Assembly: GCA_019359695.1 (NCBI GenBank) | Contig: JAHHGV010000010.1 | Span: forward strand, 62,001-126,000 | Origin: Brasilonema angustatum HA4187-MV1 | GTDB lineage: Bacteria > Cyanobacteriota > Cyanobacteriia > Cyanobacteriales > Nostocaceae | DNA length: 64,000 nt | Reading direction: 5' to 3' | Shown: in pieces, positions 8,623-18,859 of the stretch | Layout: each line of letters begins with the position of its first letter | How positions within the stretch are numbered: the stretch's first letter is position 1 | Translations under genes and position numbers: made by a program | The notes under the pieces: model-generated | The model's database searches: none | Told to the model about the DNA's origin: nothing | What the model saw: the letters and a program-made list of their open reading frames with translations, nothing else

Positions 8623-9600
8623 ATGATAGATAAACCAAGAAAAATTAAGACTTCTGGCGAACAGAATAGTGCGCAACCCTTGAAAATCAAGGGTAAGCGT
8701 GTCATTTCTCATCTGAGTCCCAATCCCAGAGGTAAGGGTGCTAACGGTTTGAGAGACAGCCCACGCCCACATCGTAAATTCTCTGATTCATCTATTTCTT
8801 TTGAGCAATCAGAAGATAAAGATTTGATCTACGGTCGTCATCCAGTGTTAAGTGCTTTGGAAAGCGAGCGGGATCTTAACCGTATCTGGATTACTTCCCG
8901 CCTCCGTTACGATCCCCGCTTTCATTCGCTGATTTTACGAGCGAAAGAAAATGGCACAATTGTTGACGAAGTTGAGCCTAAGCGCCTAGACCAAATTACA
9001 GAGCAAGCTAACCATCAAGGTGTTGCGGCGCAAATTGCTCCCTACGCCTACATTGACTTGGATGAGTTGATTGCTAGGGCAAAATCTGAAATTGATCCTG
9101 TTATTGTTGTCGCTGATGGAATTACTGACCCCCACAATTTGGGAGCAATTATTCGCACAGCAGAAGCATTGGGTGCTCAAGGAATGGTGATCCCACAACG
9201 CAGAGCATGTGGGATCACCTCCACAGTCATGAAAGTGGCTGCTGGTGCTTTAGAAAACTTTCTTGTCGTTAGGGCGGTGAACTTGCAACGTGCTTTGGAA
9301 GAACTAAAAGCTGCTGGCTTTTGGATTTACGGTACTGCTACAGAAGCAAGCGAACCTATACATAGCGTGAAATTTAACGGTCCTATTGTTTTGGTAGTTG
9401 GTTCTGAGGGCGAAGGTCTCAGTATATTGACACAACGACATTGTGATTTTTTGGTGTCGATCCCCTTGCAAGGTAAGACTCCAAGCCTGAATGCCTCAGT
9501 AGCAGCGGGTATGGCGCTTTATGAAATTTATCGTCATCGCTGGATAAATACCCTATACCAGGATAAATTCCAAAAAATTTCTTTGAAAAAAGAAGAGTAA
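8623..9600 (+). CDS. rlmB: RlmB/TrmH-family rRNA 2'-O-methyltransferase
   Basis: A 325-residue SPOUT-class methyltransferase that would methylate the ribose of a 23S rRNA guanosine using S-adenosylmethionine. After a basic, disordered N-terminal extension (about residues 1-65) comes the substrate-binding domain, beginning [13 protein letters not shown]. The knotted catalytic domain contains [21 protein letters not shown] (motif 1, shown here in part), the GSEGEGLS loop, and [19 protein letters not shown] (motif 3). It starts 95 bases after mini-RNase III on the same strand and probably shares its transcript. Confidence 0.92.
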   Translation: MIDKPRKIKTSGEQNSAQPLKIKGKRVISHLSPNPRGKGANGLRDSPRPHRKFSDSSISFEQSEDKDLIYGRHPVLSALESERDLNRIWITSRLRYDPRFHSLILRAKENGTIVDEVEPKRLDQITEQANHQGVAAQIAPYAYIDLDELIARAKSEIDPVIVVADGITDPHNLGAIIRTAEALGAQGMVIPQRRACGITSTVMKVAAGALENFLVVRAVNLQRALEELKAAGFWIYGTATEASEPIHSVKFNGPIVLVVGSEGEGLSILTQRHCDFLVSIPLQGKTPSLNASVAAGMALYEIYRHRWINTLYQDKFQKISLKKEE

Positions 9601-9680
9601 ACAGAGTATAAAGAAATGTAAAGCAGTCAAAACTGGCAGCATTTAAAACCGAGTATCACATTTAGAAATTGGCGAGAACC

Positions 9681-9983
9681 ATGAAAACTATTTGGAATAA
9701 CCTTAAGGAATTGTTGATTAACATATTCGACAATTTTGGCTTAGCTTGGTGGGTGGAAATTGTAACACAAAACCCCCGTTGCACTTACTACTTTGGACCT
9801 TTTGTCAGTTCTGCCGATGCAAAAGCGGCGATAAAAGGCTACGTAGAAGATTTGGAACTGGAAGGAGCGCAAGGAATTGGGGTTGATGTAAAACGCTGTA
9901 AACCAAGTGCTTTGACGATTGCTGATGACCTGGGGGAACGCACTGACCGCAAAGTACAGCCTGTCTTTAGCGGTCAAATGTAA
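9681..9983 (+). CDS. DUF1816 domain protein
   Basis: A 100-residue cyanobacterial protein of the DUF1816 family. The conserved core runs from WWVEIVTQNPRCTYYFGPF through a helix (SADAKAAIKGYVEDLE) and a C-terminal strand. DUF1816 resembles the small CpcD-like linker fold, and phycobilisome or membrane-associated roles have been suggested; its biochemical function is not known to me. I chose ATG 9681 rather than a TTG 12 bases earlier. It lies 80 bases behind RlmB and completes a conserved three-gene neighbourhood. Confidence 0.85.
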   Translation: MKTIWNNLKELLINIFDNFGLAWWVEIVTQNPRCTYYFGPFVSSADAKAAIKGYVEDLELEGAQGIGVDVKRCKPSALTIADDLGERTDRKVQPVFSGQM

Positions 9984-10014
9984 CTAAATTGAGGAGAATT
10001 CAGTAGTCAGTTAT

Positions 10015-10092
10015 CACTGAGCCAGCACTCTTTGGAGGGTCTCCCGCAGCGCTGGACTAACCCTAAGGCGTGGCGTCAGCCATAGGGTTATC
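10015..10092. repeat. Interspersed palindromic repeat, copy 1
   Basis: The 23-mer TAAGGCGTGGCGTCAGCCATAGG (10064-10086) recurs at 29333-29355 with one mismatch. The preceding GTGAGCCAGC and GGAGG-TCTCCCG blocks are shared too. AACCCTAAGGC and GCCATAGGGTT make a near-perfect hairpin. It belongs to the small dispersed repeats typical of Nostocales intergenic DNA. Confidence 0.65.
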
Positions 10093-10156
10093 AATTTAGT
10101 GATCGCTGAGTTCTTTTCTGGTTATAAGGCTATCTTGTAGTTGCGCTTCGGCGTAA

Positions 10157-11014
10157 CTACACACTGACAACTTTTTGGTTTTTCTCAAGCCAGTGGTCAA
10201 TGTCGCTCAATACCTGGTTAGGGATTTCCCATGGAAAAAGATGAGCAGTATTAGGATAGCAGTGTGATTGACAATCTTTGAGGTAGCGAGAAGTTTCTAA
10301 GCTGGCGTCAGCTGTAATGTGGCGATCGCATGCACCAGCTAGTACTAAAGAAGGACATTGAATTTTTTCTAGGTCTGTTAGTCGATTGTACCCAGCCCCA
10401 ATTGCCGAATAAAGAGCGCGAGTCGCAGGAGCAGAAGTTTGTAAGTAGGCTGATACTGCATCTTTTGCTATGTAGCTGTAGGCTGCGGGAGTGTGTTGTT
10501 GGATTAGGTAGCGAAAGAGCGATCGCTTGCCAAAAGTTTCAATATTCCACTGCCAATCTGGTTTAATATAACTCAACAACCCAGCTACACCGGTGTAAAC
10601 ATTATCTTGCCAAGTTATAGGCGGATGATTGCCTCTGGGTCGGGCAGCTGTCGCCACTAAAATCAGTCCAGCGACTCGCTGAGGTAGCTGTAGTGCTAAT
10701 TCCATTGCTAAAATGCCACCGAGCGACCAGCCGAGTATCAGACATTTTTTAATTCTAAAACGGTCTAAAAGCGCTTCCAGGTCAATCAAATGGTCGCGCA
10801 TATCAAAATTGCCATTAAACCGACTTTTGCCATATCCACGCAAGTCTGGAGCAAAAGTTTGAAAGCGTTTTGACAGGTGATTGGTAAAGACACAAAGACT
10901 AGAACCAGAACCAGGATGACCGTGTAAGCAGAGAATTGGGAAGCCTTGACCTTGAATGTGAACGTTGAGGTCAACAGCAGATGAAGCTGTGTTGCTATGG
11001 CGAGAGTTCATCAT
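10157..11014 (-). CDS. Alpha/beta-fold hydrolase
   Basis: A 285-residue cytoplasmic hydrolase. HGHPGSGSS near residue 32 is the oxyanion-hole region, and GWSLGG (about residues 95-100) is the nucleophile elbow with catalytic Ser. An Asp in AGACDRHIT and a late His in NTAHLFPWE complete the triad. It resembles proline-iminopeptidase or haloalkane-dehalogenase-like esterases, but the substrate cannot be inferred. ATG codons at 11014 and 11011 are adjacent. It faces the DUF1816 gene convergently across a repeat-bearing gap. Confidence 0.85.
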   Translation of the reverse strand: MMNSRHSNTASSAVDLNVHIQGQGFPILCLHGHPGSGSSLCVFTNHLSKRFQTFAPDLRGYGKSRFNGNFDMRDHLIDLEALLDRFRIKKCLILGWSLGGILAMELALQLPQRVAGLILVATAARPRGNHPPITWQDNVYTGVAGLLSYIKPDWQWNIETFGKRSLFRYLIQQHTPAAYSYIAKDAVSAYLQTSAPATRALYSAIGAGYNRLTDLEKIQCPSLVLAGACDRHITADASLETSRYLKDCQSHCYPNTAHLFPWEIPNQVLSDIDHWLEKNQKVVSV

Positions 11015-11118
11015 TATTATGTTGCTTTATATAATTATGTCACATAGGCAAATTACGGGTACATTTGTACCACGCGCCACATGAATCAGTCATCTGTCAA
11101 AGGTCATTGAGTTAGGAA

Positions 11119-11823
11119 TTATGACTTTTCTACATACCTTCCTGCATAATTAATCACACACATCTGCCTGTATGTGTTGTGAATTCCAAAAGCAACTCCC
11201 GCTACCTTAAAAGCAGGATTAAACATATTTATTCTATGACCACGATCTGGAACTCCATCGTCAATAATTAATTGCATGACAATATCTTGTGCCGTGTGGG
11301 AACCATAACTAATATTTTCTCCGGCGGTGAGTTTCCAAGTTCCGTAGCGGCTTAGGCGAGTAAAGGGATCACTTTTGTCGCTTCCTTTGTGACCAAGAAT
11401 TCCTTTTGAACCTTGGTCTTTGACATGATCCCTCGCCGCTCGTGACATTCCTTTGGATGCTGTTAAAGATCCGACTGGAGTGACTGACTTGAGAAAGGCG
11501 ATCGCCTCATCAACGGCTTTCACTCCTTCCTCTGTTTGTAAATAGACATGACGCGAAATTTTAACTCGGTTACCTTCAAAACGTTGTCTATAGTTTTTTA
11601 ATACTGCAGCATAAGCAGTGGGATTCGTTCTCGCCTTGTTCATTTCTACAATCACTTGTTGTTCAAGGCGAGAAAGAGTTTTCCCGGTTAGCGACACATC
11701 AGAATTTCCTTTGGGAATGTTAGGTACAGAGGAGTCAGGCTCAAACAATACATCACAAGATGTCGTGGATAGGGTGACAAGTGTTAATATCCAAAATACC
11801 ATCTGACGCATCAACAGTCTCAT
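11119..11823 (-). CDS. CAP/SCP-domain lipoprotein, paralogue 1
   Basis: A protein of about 234 residues with a lipoprotein signal ([11 protein letters not shown]), then a CAP (cysteine-rich secretory/SCP-PR1) domain. The CAP signatures are the helix [28 protein letters not shown], and the final strand CVINYAGRY. His in [13 protein letters not shown] and Glu in AGEN fit the conserved cavity. The start at 11823 is preferred because it puts a basic N-region directly before the hydrophobic stretch; an extension to 11859 adds a non-signal-like leader. The paralogue at 12501-13259 is closely similar through the whole CAP domain, pointing to a local duplication. Cyanobacterial CAP proteins are secreted; their target is unknown. 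Confidence 0.85.
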   Translation of the reverse strand: MRLLMRQMVFWILTLVTLSTTSCDVLFEPDSSVPNIPKGNSDVSLTGKTLSRLEQQVIVEMNKARTNPTAYAAVLKNYRQRFEGNRVKISRHVYLQTEEGVKAVDEAIAFLKSVTPVGSLTASKGMSRAARDHVKDQGSKGILGHKGSDKSDPFTRLSRYGTWKLTAGENISYGSHTAQDIVMQLIIDDGVPDRGHRINMFNPAFKVAGVAFGIHNTYRQMCVINYAGRYVEKS

Positions 11824-11881
11824 AACTTTGGAGCAACCAGTCAATATAGCAGTTCCCAATTGGGTGTGATACAGATTCTTT

Positions 11882-12109
11882 TAGGACTTACGCACTGAAC
11901 AAATACACAGTCGTATGTATTAAGAAAACTGCTCTCTATGGCACATTTACATTGAGAAACTTGACATAATCCTCACAAGATCCTCACTTTTTACATCTAT
12001 TATTTAGTATGTAAATCTCCTAAGAGAAAGGCAATACATCCTTAAACACCTCTAGTAGAAGCTTATGTCAAATTCACAAAGACAGCTTTTTGTCAATGCG
12101 TAAGTCCTA
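11882..12109. mobile_element. MITE-like element with TAGGACTTACGCA termini
   Basis: TAGGACTTACGCA at 11882-11894 is matched in inverse orientation by TGCGTAAGTCCTA at 12097-12109. Similarity continues inward (CTGAACAAA against TTGACAAA). The 228-base interior is AT-rich and non-coding. The same terminus occurs at 23919, bounding another short element. The structure fits a non-autonomous transposon mobilised by an unlinked transposase. It lies between the two CAP genes. Confidence 0.6.
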
Positions 12110-12500
12110 TATTTATAGGAGCTGTTCTATAGCTATTGATGTCAATTGAACAAAAAAACCCAAGTCCATAACCTGTTGTCGTTGCTATGCTGTGCGTGGT
12201 TTGAGACATCCCAGGCAAAGCATGGCAACAAAATACCCTGAAAGTCCTGTTGTATTTGAGTTTTGTTTCAGTTGACACCAATGTTCTACGCTGTGCGTTT
12301 ATCCCATACCTGTATTTCATACAAGTGAGAATCGCTATATGTCTTTAGATGCATGAATTGATGACTGGCTTCGGTGATGATTTAGTAACTGATACCACTG
12401 CGAACTGAAAACACGAAGACTCCTCGTTAATGACTATGGCACGCACTCGCATTCAGAAAAAGCAGTGGGATAGAGAGTTTCTAAGCTCCAAAAGCCATGT
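12110..12500. other. Intergenic remainder between the CAP paralogues
   Basis: These 390 bases follow the MITE-like element. A minus-strand open frame (12093-12320) exists but has no signal, domain or ribosome-binding site and partly overlaps the MITE terminus, so I do not call it. The promoter of the 11823 CAP gene must lie between 11824 and here. Nothing else was recognised. Confidence 0.4.
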
Positions 12501-13259
12501 TTAACGACGATTTTTGAGCTTAGAAACAGCAATTTCTTTGTCCTGATATTCTCCCGCATAATTAATCACGCACATCGTTTTGTATTTAGCGTGAATCCCA
12601 TAGGCAACTCCAGCCACTCTAAAAGTAGGGTTAAAAATGTTTTTTCTATGACCACGATTGGGCACTCCATCATCAACAATTAACTGTATGACAATATCTT
12701 CAGCCGTACTCGGACCATAGCTGATATTTTCCCCAGCGGTAGATTGCCAATTTCCGTAGCGTTCCATACGAGTAGATGGATCACTACCATCGCTACCTAA
12801 GTGACCTGTCGAACCTCTTGAGCCATTATCTTTGACAAGGTCTTTAGCACCCAAAGACATTCCCTTAGATATCTTTAAAGGAGCAACAGGACTCGCTGAC
12901 TGAAGAAAGTTAATTGCTTCATCAACGGCTGATAGCCCTTCGTGTGTTTGGAGAAAGCGCCGGTCGTAGATTTTAACTAGCTTACCTTGAAAGCGCTGTT
13001 TATAGTTTTCCAACACGGGAATGTAAGCCTTGGGATTTGCCCGTAGTTTGTTCATTTCATTAATGACTTGTTGTTCTAACGGAGATAGGTAATTTACCCG
13101 TATCGTTCCAGTAGAATAAGCTTCTTGGACTCCAGTGGGGGGAATCTGTGCATCTTCTGCCACCGCTTGCTTAGATATCAATAGTTGAGAACTGTAACTT
13201 GCAGCCAGAGCGATAGGAAAAAACACAGAAAATCCACTGCAACGCATTAATGACTTCAT
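12501..13259 (-). CDS. CAP/SCP-domain secreted protein, paralogue 2
   Basis: A protein of about 252 residues with a Sec signal peptide ([20 protein letters not shown]...) ending near AVAED, then a CAP domain: [45 protein letters not shown] and CVINYAGEY. The start at ATG 13259 has GGTGGA about 9 bases upstream and begins directly with a signal peptide; upstream ATG 13316 would put a 19-residue leader in front of it. Unlike its neighbour it has no lipobox, so the two paralogues probably differ in location: soluble secreted here, lipid-anchored there. Confidence 0.85.
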   Translation of the reverse strand: MKSLMRCSGFSVFFPIALAASYSSQLLISKQAVAEDAQIPPTGVQEAYSTGTIRVNYLSPLEQQVINEMNKLRANPKAYIPVLENYKQRFQGKLVKIYDRRFLQTHEGLSAVDEAINFLQSASPVAPLKISKGMSLGAKDLVKDNGSRGSTGHLGSDGSDPSTRMERYGNWQSTAGENISYGPSTAEDIVIQLIVDDGVPNRGHRKNIFNPTFRVAGVAYGIHAKYKTMCVINYAGEYQDKEIAVSKLKNRR

Positions 13260-13543
13260 GATTTGTGTTCCACCAAAGTTAATAGGGTTATTTGGAATGC
13301 ATCGCGTTTTGCTCATATTTACCAATTTTTGGTATAATCATACACATCATTTTAGTCTATGTACTTGCATCCTTTGTAACCTTGCGAACTAAACACAATA
13401 AACAGTAATCCTAGCTTAATAGGGATTATCAGTGATGACTCATGATGCAAAAACTTAGACACGCACAACTTTTATACTAAGCAAAACCCGATGAGAACTG
13501 AAAACTAGTGATGATTCAAGACATTTCCTGTATCAGACAGTGA

Positions 13544-13924
13544 CTATCCACCAGATAAATTTTGACCACTCATCACAAACAAGGGGATGCGAGAAGATCC
13601 CAGTCTCTGAGCAAGCCTTATATCTTTCTTGATTGCACTGTCAGCACTCTGATGATGGTTCCAGAGGTCACCAGGCAAGGTGTGAGCACCTTGAAACCTT
13701 TGAACAGCCAAAAAATCTTTGGCCAGATCTGAACACAGCAACTCACCAAGTTGTTTTTCATGAGTCAATAGTACATTTTGCTGTTCTAATTGCTGACTGA
13801 TGCAATTTGCTGCATTTGTGGGAAGTGACCAACCCATGATCAAACAAACCAAGGATAGTGCAGTTAAGCAACACAGCCACTGAAGTCGTTTTCCAAGCCA
13901 AGACCAAGAAGAGAATACACACAT
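13544..13924 (-). CDS. Small secreted protein of unknown function
   Basis: A 126-residue protein with a clear signal peptide (LCCLTALSLVCLIMGWSLPTNA) and predicted cleavage after TNA-A near residue 39. The mature part has two Cys (NCISQQLEQ and GELLCSDLA) that could pair, a helical middle, and an HHQSADSAIKKDIRLAQRLG segment. I do not recognise the family. ATG at 13924 is the natural start. It follows the two secreted CAP proteins on the same strand, so all three may belong to an envelope-associated group, but it has its own 280-base upstream gap. Confidence 0.55.
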   Translation of the reverse strand: MCVFSSWSWLGKRLQWLCCLTALSLVCLIMGWSLPTNAANCISQQLEQQNVLLTHEKQLGELLCSDLAKDFLAVQRFQGAHTLPGDLWNHHQSADSAIKKDIRLAQRLGSSRIPLFVMSGQNLSGG

Positions 13925-14292
13925 ATAAACAATCGTTGTAGTTTATATTTCTACACTTATCTAGTATTATTCCCTGATATCAACCAGAATAGTTAATACT
14001 TTGCAAACAAATTAATTAAGTGTCTTCACTGACTTTTTACAGTTCACAAAATTATCTCATAAATTTAGCAGTAAACAAAGTGTATTTTTTACAATTAGTC
14101 AATATAACTGCAGAATAACTGCAGAATACGTCACAAATGAACGTGATTTCGATATTGTTCAGTTAGTGGATAAGTAAATTTCACTCTGCTTTATAAAGAA
14201 TCAGTGAACTTAGCAGGAACTATATATAGTTATTTTTAATTAAAAATAAACTATTCATTAAAAATCATCATATTTAAATGTCTTATTAATAG
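13925..14292. other. AT-rich intergenic region between dnaE-n and the small secreted gene
   Basis: This is a strongly AT-rich gap of about 370 bases with a tandem AACTGCAGAAT/AACTGCAGAAT near 14108-14130. It must hold the promoter of the gene at 13924 and any terminator of dnaE-n. No coding frame, and no C-terminal intein half, is present. Confidence 0.45.
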
Positions 14293-16923
14293 CTATTTAG
14301 GTAAACCCTTAACCTGCATCAACTCCAAACCCCGTTCAAATACTTCATCGATTGGCAACATTTGCTCATCAGTCGTCAGAAATTTATGGTCTTTTGTTGC
14401 CTGAATAACAGAACCATCCTCTAGACAATATTCAAAAACTTCTTGCTGCCCACGATTATGCCATTGAGCAATAGGTTGTGTGTAAATATTTCCGTTACTA
14501 TCGACTGTGTAAACGCTACATTCAATTCTTTTTTCCACAATTTGCCCAATAGGTAAAAACCCATATTCTAGCGTTAACACTTCTGTGTCATAGCTGAGAC
14601 AATATTCAGCAAACTTTAACATTTGCTCGAATAATTCTTCAGCAATTTGTTTTTTTACTCCATTTTTGGCAGCACCATCCACAAATTTTTCTCGCTGCTT
14701 CATCATTTCCTCAACTTTCTTTTTCCCCATTGCACGGCGCAGCAAATCTGCCTGTCCTAAAGAATATCCAGCCATATCTTGAGCAATTTTCATAATTTGC
14801 TCTTGATAGACCATAATTCCATAGGTCTCATCTAATATCGGTTCTAGAATTTGGGTTTCATAGTCAATATTTTCTCGACCATGCTTGCGGTTAATAAACT
14901 TGGGAATCAGTCCTGCATCTAATGGACCTGGTCGATAGAGTGCCAAAATAGAGGAAATATCTTCTATGTTGGAAGGCTTTAAATCGCGTACTATTTGCCG
15001 CATTCCAGAAGATTCTAATTGAAATATACCTTCTAATTCTCCTGCCTCTAAGAGTTTGTAAGTCTTTTCAACATCTTTGGGCAAGGTGTTAAATTCACCT
15101 TTTGCTAATATTCTCTGAGCTTTTCTTTCTTGAGTCGTAATGTCATATGGATCAACTCTAAATCCTCGGCTTTGTGAAATCAAATCGATGGTTTTCTGAA
15201 TCATAGTCAAATTTTTTAAACCCAGAAAATCCATTTTCAGCAGCCCTAGTGATTCCAAATCTTCCATGAAATACTGGGTGATCACAGAACCATCGTTATT
15301 TTTTTGCAGTGGGACAATTTCATCTAATGGCTCAGCGGAAATCACCACACCAGCCGCGTGCACACCAAATGTTTTGTTTGTTCCCTCAATACGAATTGCC
15401 ATATCAACCCAATGCTGTACCCTTGGGTCATTATCATATTTTTCTTTAAACTCTGGTTCTGGTGTTGCATCGGAAATCATTACCTTGAGTTTAGTGGGTT
15501 TCCCTCGGGAAACAGGAATAAGCTTTGCCATTTTGTCTGATTCTCCATAGGGAATATTTAAGACTCTGGCAACATCTTTTAAAACTGCTTTAGAAGTCAA
15601 GCGGTTAAACGTTATGATTTGGGCGACTCTCTCTTTACCGTATTTTTCTGTCACATAATCAATGACTTTATCCCGTTGTTCGATACAGAAATCTGTATCT
15701 ATATCAGGCATGGATTTCCGTTCAGGGTTGAGAAATCTTTCAAAGAGGAGTCCATGATGTACAGGGTCAATGTTAGTAATCCCCATAGTGTAAGCAACCA
15801 ATGACCCTGCGGCAGAACCGCGACCAGGACCTACAGGAACATTCTTGTCTCTCGCAAATTTGATGTAGTCCCACACAACTAAAAAGTAGCTGGAGAAACC
15901 CATCTTCTGAATCATTTTTAGTTCATACTCCAACCTATCTTTATAAGTTTGGTCAATATCATTTCTAGATTTACGATTTAATTTTTCTAAAAGTCCTTGC
16001 CAAGCAACTTCTTCAACATATGTATTAGCAGTATGACCAGATGGGATGGGATAATTGGGAATGCGAGGTTCACCTAAAATCTGGTAAGGTTCGACTTTAT
16101 CTGCAACTTCAACTGTAGTTATTACAGCTTCTTCAATGACATCATCTGGCAAATGGTCACGAAACAGCCGCTTCATTTCCTCAGCAGATTTTAGATATTC
16201 TGTACCGCTATAACGCATTCGATTATCTTCAGCAATCAATTTGCCAGTTTGAATGCATAGCAAAGCATCGTGTGCTTCAACATCGTAACAAGAAATAAAA
16301 TGTGAGTCATTGGTGGCGACAATTTTAATATCAAGTTCTCGCGCAATTTTGACAATTTCTACATTCACTATCCGGTCTTCTTGTGAGCCGTGGTCTTGAA
16401 TTTCTAAATAATAATCTTCACCAAAAACTTCTTTGTACCACCGAGCAACTTTACGTGCGGCCTCTAATTTCCCACTGAGAATTGCTTGCGGAACTTCCCC
16501 ACCCAAACAAGCACTCGTTACAATTAAGCCTTCGTGGTACTCTTTTAATAATTCTTTATTTACGCAAGGACGGGAAAAAATCCCTTTACCCTGCACACCT
16601 TGAAGATGAGAAATTGTTGTGATCTTAACTAAATTTTTATATCCTTTTGTATTTTTGGCTAAAACAACTTGATGATAGCGGGGACGGCGTTCTTGTTTTG
16701 TAAAATCGCCGTTGATGATATACATTTCATTGCCAATAATTGGCTTGATATTTTTATTGCGGCAGATTTTAATCAGTTCGATCGCACCATACATCACACC
16801 ATGATCCGTCAGGGCTATTGCTTTAATCCCCAGTTCGATGGCGCGATCCGCTAAATCCGGCAGTTGACTTGCTCCATCAAGCAAACTGTAATCACTATGA
16901 ATGTGCAAAGGAACAAAGGACAT
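14293..16923 (-). CDS. dnaE: DNA polymerase III alpha subunit, N-terminal part with split intein half (DnaE-N)
   Basis: The 876-residue product of the first half of a split replicative polymerase gene. Residues 1-774 are the DnaE extein: a PHP domain starting [13 protein letters not shown], then the C-family polymerase palm with [14 protein letters not shown] and the catalytic PDIDTDF near residue 400, followed by thumb and finger segments. The extein ends KFAEY, immediately before Cys775 of the intein. The C-terminal extein and intein half must be encoded elsewhere; they are not in this window. Trans-splicing joins the two products into full-length DnaE. This arrangement is known in most cyanobacteria and is strong taxonomic evidence. 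The start ATG at 16923 gives the canonical [10 protein letters not shown]. Confidence 0.97.
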   Translation of the reverse strand: MSFVPLHIHSDYSLLDGASQLPDLADRAIELGIKAIALTDHGVMYGAIELIKICRNKNIKPIIGNEMYIINGDFTKQERRPRYHQVVLAKNTKGYKNLVKITTISHLQGVQGKGIFSRPCVNKELLKEYHEGLIVTSACLGGEVPQAILSGKLEAARKVARWYKEVFGEDYYLEIQDHGSQEDRIVNVEIVKIARELDIKIVATNDSHFISCYDVEAHDALLCIQTGKLIAEDNRMRYSGTEYLKSAEEMKRLFRDHLPDDVIEEAVITTVEVADKVEPYQILGEPRIPNYPIPSGHTANTYVEEVAWQGLLEKLNRKSRNDIDQTYKDRLEYELKMIQKMGFSSYFLVVWDYIKFARDKNVPVGPGRGSAAGSLVAYTMGITNIDPVHHGLLFERFLNPERKSMPDIDTDFCIEQRDKVIDYVTEKYGKERVAQIITFNRLTSKAVLKDVARVLNIPYGESDKMAKLIPVSRGKPTKLKVMISDATPEPEFKEKYDNDPRVQHWVDMAIRIEGTNKTFGVHAAGVVISAEPLDEIVPLQKNNDGSVITQYFMEDLESLGLLKMDFLGLKNLTMIQKTIDLISQSRGFRVDPYDITTQERKAQRILAKGEFNTLPKDVEKTYKLLEAGELEGIFQLESSGMRQIVRDLKPSNIEDISSILALYRPGPLDAGLIPKFINRKHGRENIDYETQILEPILDETYGIMVYQEQIMKIAQDMAGYSLGQADLLRRAMGKKKVEEMMKQREKFVDGAAKNGVKKQIAEELFEQMLKFAEYCLSYDTEVLTLEYGFLPIGQIVEKRIECSVYTVDSNGNIYTQPIAQWHNRGQQEVFEYCLEDGSVIQATKDHKFLTTDEQMLPIDEVFERGLELMQVKGLPK
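14296..14601 (-). other. DnaE split intein, N-terminal half (IntN)
   Basis: The last 102 codons of the dnaE-n frame encode IntN. Block A begins with nucleophile Cys in [10 protein letters not shown]; block B is ATKDHKFL with the catalytic Thr and His. The length and ending (LPK before the stop) match the well-studied Nostoc-type DnaE IntN of 102 residues. It associates with IntC and splices in trans without cofactors. Differences from the Nostoc punctiforme version (for example YGFLPIGQ for YGLLPIGK) suggest a natural variant. Confidence 0.96.
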
Positions 16924-17218
16924 ATGCGTTTCCAGCTAGCAGTGAAAAACACGAAACGTATACCAGGGTAACGCAGTTTGTACCTGAGCGCGCTTATCTT
17001 ATTTAGAATTTCTAATAATTAAATTTAATATCTAAAGTCAACAACTAGGGGTGTAAGGGTGTAATGGTGTAGGGGATGTAAGAGCGTGAGGGTACCCAAC
17101 CCATCACTATTTATTGCCTACCCGAAGGGCATTGCACAAAAAGAAAATTCTCTCTCTATTTTTACAATACTCCTTCCTACACCCCTACACCGCTGTACCT
17201 TCTACCTTCAGCCAAGCC
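16924..17218. other. Intergenic region with G-rich and C-rich inverted blocks
   Basis: A G-rich block near 17047-17078 (GTGTAAGGGTGTAATGGTGT) is roughly complementary to a C-rich block near 17172-17192 (CCTACACCCCTACACC). This could fold as a long hairpin between dnaE-n and the repeat protein. No coding sequence was seen. Confidence 0.4.
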
Positions 17219-18040
17219 TTATAACTTAGTAGAGGTAGATCCAGGACGCGTTACTTCATTAGGATCCCGAACTACTCGGGTTTGAGAGCGTTTAGGAATA
17301 AGACCTGCAAGACCTGCAAGACCAAGTAAACCAAGCCAACCCCAGTCAGAATGGGTTTCGGTTCTCACCTCTCTAACGCCTTGATTATTTGTTGTCGTGT
17401 CTGTGGCGCTGCCAGTGCCTGTACCAGTTGTCCCACCGGTGGTGTCAGTGCCACTACCAGTTGTACCCGTACCATTTGTTGTACCAGTTCCAGTAGTGCC
17501 ACCAGTTGTGTCACCAGCGCCACTACCAGTTGTACCCGTACCATTTGTTGTACCAGTCCCAGTAGTGCCACCAGTGGTGTCAGTGCCAGTACCAGTCGTA
17601 CCCGTCCCATTTGTTGTACCAGTGCCTGTGCCTGTGCCTGTGCCTGTGCCGGTACCGCTTGTTCCTGTGCCATCTGTCGTACCTGTACCTGTAGTGCCCG
17701 TGCCCATGCCTGTACCTGTACCTGTACCTGTAGTGCCTGTGCCTGTGCCTGTACCTGTACCTGTACCTGTAGTGCCTGTGCCTGTGCCTGTGCCTGTAGT
17801 ACCAGTACCTGTAGTGCCAGTACCTGTACCTGTACCGGTAGTGCCTGTGCCAGTACCTGTACCTGTACTACCAGTGCCAGCACCAGTGCCAGCACCACTA
17901 CCACTGCTGGCACCACCAGATCCTCCACTACCACCACCACCACCAGATTGGGCAGAAACAGGTAGAGTTAAAGTCAAAGTAGCTAAACCGAGAGCGAAGG
18001 CGCTAGCCCAAACATTTTTAGATAAATGAGAAAGTTTCAT
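17219..18040 (-). CDS. Gly/Thr-repeat surface protein with WGxxGxxG-type C-terminal anchor
   Basis: A 273-residue exported protein. Residues 1-30 are a signal peptide ending LPVSAQS. Residues about 32-215 are almost pure Gly/Thr/Ser/Asn repeats (GTGTGT and TTGTGT units). The C-terminus has [20 protein letters not shown], a WGxxGxxG-like hydrophobic segment with basic stop, then a 25-residue tail. Such tripartite ends are sorting or anchoring signals. The low-complexity region is a hexanucleotide-based tandem repeat, so its length should vary between strains. It is probably a flexible, cell-surface or periplasmic spacer. The opposite strand carries long open Pro/Val frames that are artefacts of the repeat. 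Confidence 0.8.
   Translation of the reverse strand: MKLSHLSKNVWASAFALGLATLTLTLPVSAQSGGGGGSGGSGGASSGSGAGTGAGTGSTGTGTGTGTTGTGTGTGTTGTGTTGTGTGTGTTGTGTGTGTGTGTTGTGTGTGMGTGTTGTGTTDGTGTSGTGTGTGTGTGTGTTNGTGTTGTGTDTTGGTTGTGTTNGTGTTGSGAGDTTGGTTGTGTTNGTGTTGSGTDTTGGTTGTGTGSATDTTTNNQGVREVRTETHSDWGWLGLLGLAGLAGLIPKRSQTRVVRDPNEVTRPGSTSTKL
17397..17890. repeat. Tandem hexanucleotide minisatellite inside the Gly/Thr protein
   Basis: On the plus strand the DNA is a chain of CCTGTA, CCTGTG, CCAGTA and related hexamers over about 490 bases, each encoding Gly-Thr on the minus strand. A larger unit of about 63 bases (CACCAGTT...CCATTTGTTGTACCAGT) recurs about three times between 17445 and 17620. Interspersed GTAGTG steps break the pattern. 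The array is prone to slippage and recombination in multiples of three. Confidence 0.85.
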
Positions 18041-18372
18041 AGTTTTTGTTGATTTTGTGTTGCAAGTTTTTTTGATAAATTGTCTGCTTTTTTTAAATGA
18101 GAACTGTTATAAATTGCTAGTTTTTTCGAGACTTATAACTTCATCTGAATTTTTAATAAGCTTTTTTCCTACCATAGAAACAATAGCAATCTTTAATAAC
18201 TCTGCAAGAGCTTTTGTGGAATCGAACAACATAATCTGCTATTTGTAAAATTTACACTACTAGTTAGTACGATACCTGCTATTGTTTTTCTCAACCTTCT
18301 ACCATAGGAATAAACCGACTAATCCTCAAGGAGTAAGCTGGATTTTCAGTTAGCTTAAGAGCATAGATACAG
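18041..18372. other. Intergenic region upstream of the repeat protein
   Basis: These 330 AT-rich bases must contain the minus-strand promoter and leader of the Gly/Thr repeat protein. No clear coding sequence, hairpin or RNA gene was recognised. Confidence 0.4.
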
Positions 18373-18762
18373 TTAACAGGTCTCAATCTCAAAGATGTGG
18401 CAATTATAAGTAGGAGATATAGCAATGCGATTGCGATCAGACACAAACATGCGAAAAAATATCCAATTTTCTTGAAATCTGGCTGATGGGAGTAGAAACG
18501 ATGCCAATAGTATGGTATGTAAACAGGGTCGCAAGACCAGTTTTAAGGTTTGAAAGTCTTTGAAAATAATCCACGCCTCTTGATATTTTTCTGGACTATT
18601 ACTCCAAACATAGAAATCTCGTTCTTGACTATCCCTGGAGGCACGACGTACTCGTTGAGACATTGCCATCGGTCTTTTCCAAGATAGCTGTAATTGCACT
18701 GTGCTTAAAGCGTTGGTTTGATAAGCTGTTGTGCCTTTAATTTGCATAATTTGGGCAGGCAA
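18373..18762 (-). CDS. Hypothetical protein, possibly decayed
   Basis: A 129-residue frame of unknown family. The first 65 residues (MQIKGTTAYQTNALSTVQLQ and the Arg-rich QRVRRASRDSQERDF) look protein-like, with a WSNSPEKYQEAWIIFKDFQ helix. The last 60 residues look less ordered. The likely start is either TTG 18762 or ATG 18747. A diverged copy of the start region (about 45 bases) is seen at 21609-21654, where the matching frame hits a stop after VQIKGVTA. The sequence is therefore dispersed in the genome and may be a mobile or decaying gene. No function is offered. Confidence 0.35.
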   Translation of the reverse strand: MPAQIMQIKGTTAYQTNALSTVQLQLSWKRPMAMSQRVRRASRDSQERDFYVWSNSPEKYQEAWIIFKDFQTLKLVLRPCLHTILLASFLLPSARFQENWIFFRMFVSDRNRIAISPTYNCHIFEIETC

Positions 18763-18859
18763 GATAGCGACTCCACAAGAGTTCCATTAAAATAGGGTGT
18801 GCAAATTGTAAGATTTTCAGCTTATCAAATCCGTTTGTTTCGGAATTATCGCTGCTTCC

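Noticed and set aside
17397-18029. Long plus-strand Pro/Val-rich open frame opposite the Gly/Thr repeat gene
   Set aside because: It is the mirror of the hexanucleotide repeat; several frames are open for the same reason, and only the minus-strand frame has a signal peptide and a C-terminal anchor.
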